From: Verrucomicrobiota bacterium | Lineage (GTDB): Bacteria > Verrucomicrobiota > Kiritimatiellia > JAAZAB01 | NCBI GenBank assembly: GCA_018898455.1 | Contig: JAHIJO010000166.1 | Location: 1-60,066 of the forward strand | Direction: 5' to 3' | Length of the DNA stretch: 60,066 nucleotides | Part shown: piece by piece, positions 59,755-60,066 of the stretch | Layout: each line of letters starts with the position of its first letter | Numbering within the stretch: position 1 is the stretch's first letter | Position numbers and translations under genes: made by a program | Notes under the pieces: model-generated | Seen by the model: the letters and a program-made list of their open reading frames with translations, nothing else | Databases searched by the model: none | What the model was told of the DNA's origin: nothing

Positions 59755-60066
59755 ATTTCCGTGTCTTAACCGACACGGCCCCATTGAAGCATTGATAAAA
59801 TCTCCCGATCCACATCCGCTGTGGCAATTTCCGTGTCTTAACCGACACGGCCCCATTGAAGCCGTAAAACGCAAACACGATCTTGGCCCCCGCCGCCTTA
59901 TTTCCGTGTCTTAACCGACACGGCCCCATTGAAGCTTACGGAACGCGCTGAATCGCCAAAACCGCGTTAGATTTCCGTGTCTTAACCGACACGGCCCCAT
60001 TGAAGCTCACGTTGGACGCATGGGATTTTGCGAGCATTCGCTTGATTTCCGTGTCTTAACCGACAC
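59755..60066 (+). CRISPR. CRISPR array (type I-G), four full repeats plus a partial one; runs off the window
   Basis: Four complete identical 36-bp repeats begin at 59755, 59827, 59900 and 59971, and a fifth (first 22 bp) at 60045. Spacers are 36, 37, 35 and 38 bp (59791-59826, 59863-59899, 59936-59970, 60007-60044). Each repeat starts ATTTCCGTGTC, contains the perfect stem CCGTGTC-TTAACC-GACACGG and ends CCCCATTGAAGC, giving an expected 8-nt crRNA handle ATTGAAGC. The leader lies on the left. No spacer matches sequence in this window by eye. The array continues beyond base 60066, so its length is unknown. Confidence 0.97.

Noticed and set aside
59650..59874. A 74-codon minus-strand frame over the start of the CRISPR array, with repeated ASMGPCRLRHGN peptides
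   Set aside because: The repeated peptide is only the translation of the 36-bp CRISPR repeats; it is not a gene.
1..60066. tRNA, rRNA or other structured RNA genes
   Set aside because: I saw no tRNA-like cloverleaf or rRNA sequence by eye. A covariance-model scan would be needed to rule out small ncRNAs.

Overview
The window is a bacterial chromosome segment of fairly high GC with tightly packed genes. The gene content (lpxA and an outer-membrane protein, FHA and PEGA proteins, several Gfo/Idh/MocA dehydrogenases and amidohydrolases, a ceramidase-like hydrolase, a YD-repeat fragment) suggests a Gram-negative, carbohydrate-degrading member of the PVC group such as Kiritimatiellota, Lentisphaerota or Verrucomicrobiota. 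That placement is an inference; there is no rRNA or marker gene to confirm it.

Bases 1-8155 hold the 3' end of a YD/RHS-repeat gene, then a long biosynthetic run: argB-argD (arginine), lysA-dapA-dapB (lysine and diaminopimelate), folK (folate) and panB-panC (pantothenate). Bases 8140-13659 hold a lyxose-isomerase-like gene, a large flavin/iron-sulphur fusion with dihydropyrimidine dehydrogenase modules in an unusual order, a GNAT acetyltransferase and dtd. Bases 13930-26599 are catabolic: a Gfo/Idh oxidoreductase, a decayed duplicate block, a beta-propeller protein, a class III aminotransferase, three amidohydrolase-superfamily genes (one a fusion that mirrors the other two), then an SDR, a 2-hydroxyacid dehydrogenase, a KDPG aldolase fused to a glyoxalase-like domain, and a KDG kinase (a hexuronate/Entner-Doudoroff-type route).

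Bases 26695-30531 hold a MITE-like repeat, a D-Ala-D-Ala carboxypeptidase and a minus-strand signalling set (AbrB-like protein, CheB, receiver-PP2C phosphatase). Bases 30836-36684 are a second catabolic operon led by a GntR/LacI-type regulator with its own promoter and palindromic operator. After lpxA and an outer-membrane protein (36724-38247), a third catabolic group (38398-45884) surrounds an AraC regulator. PEGA and FHA proteins (a likely two-gene operon) and an MFS transporter follow on the minus strand.

Bases 50214-60066 are a defence island: an XRE regulator with a degenerate ImmA/IrrE-type domain, then a complete type I-G (formerly I-U, GSU0051-0058-like) CRISPR-Cas operon of cas3, csb3/cas8u2, csb1/cas7, csb2/cas5-cas6, cas4-cas1 and cas2. 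A 36-bp-repeat array runs off the right edge. The most unusual items are the paired intact and ligand-less amidohydrolases (present both split and fused), the XRE/pseudo-ImmA protein with an apparently leaderless, self-overlapping promoter, and a family of palindromic repeats, one of which supplies the end of lysA.
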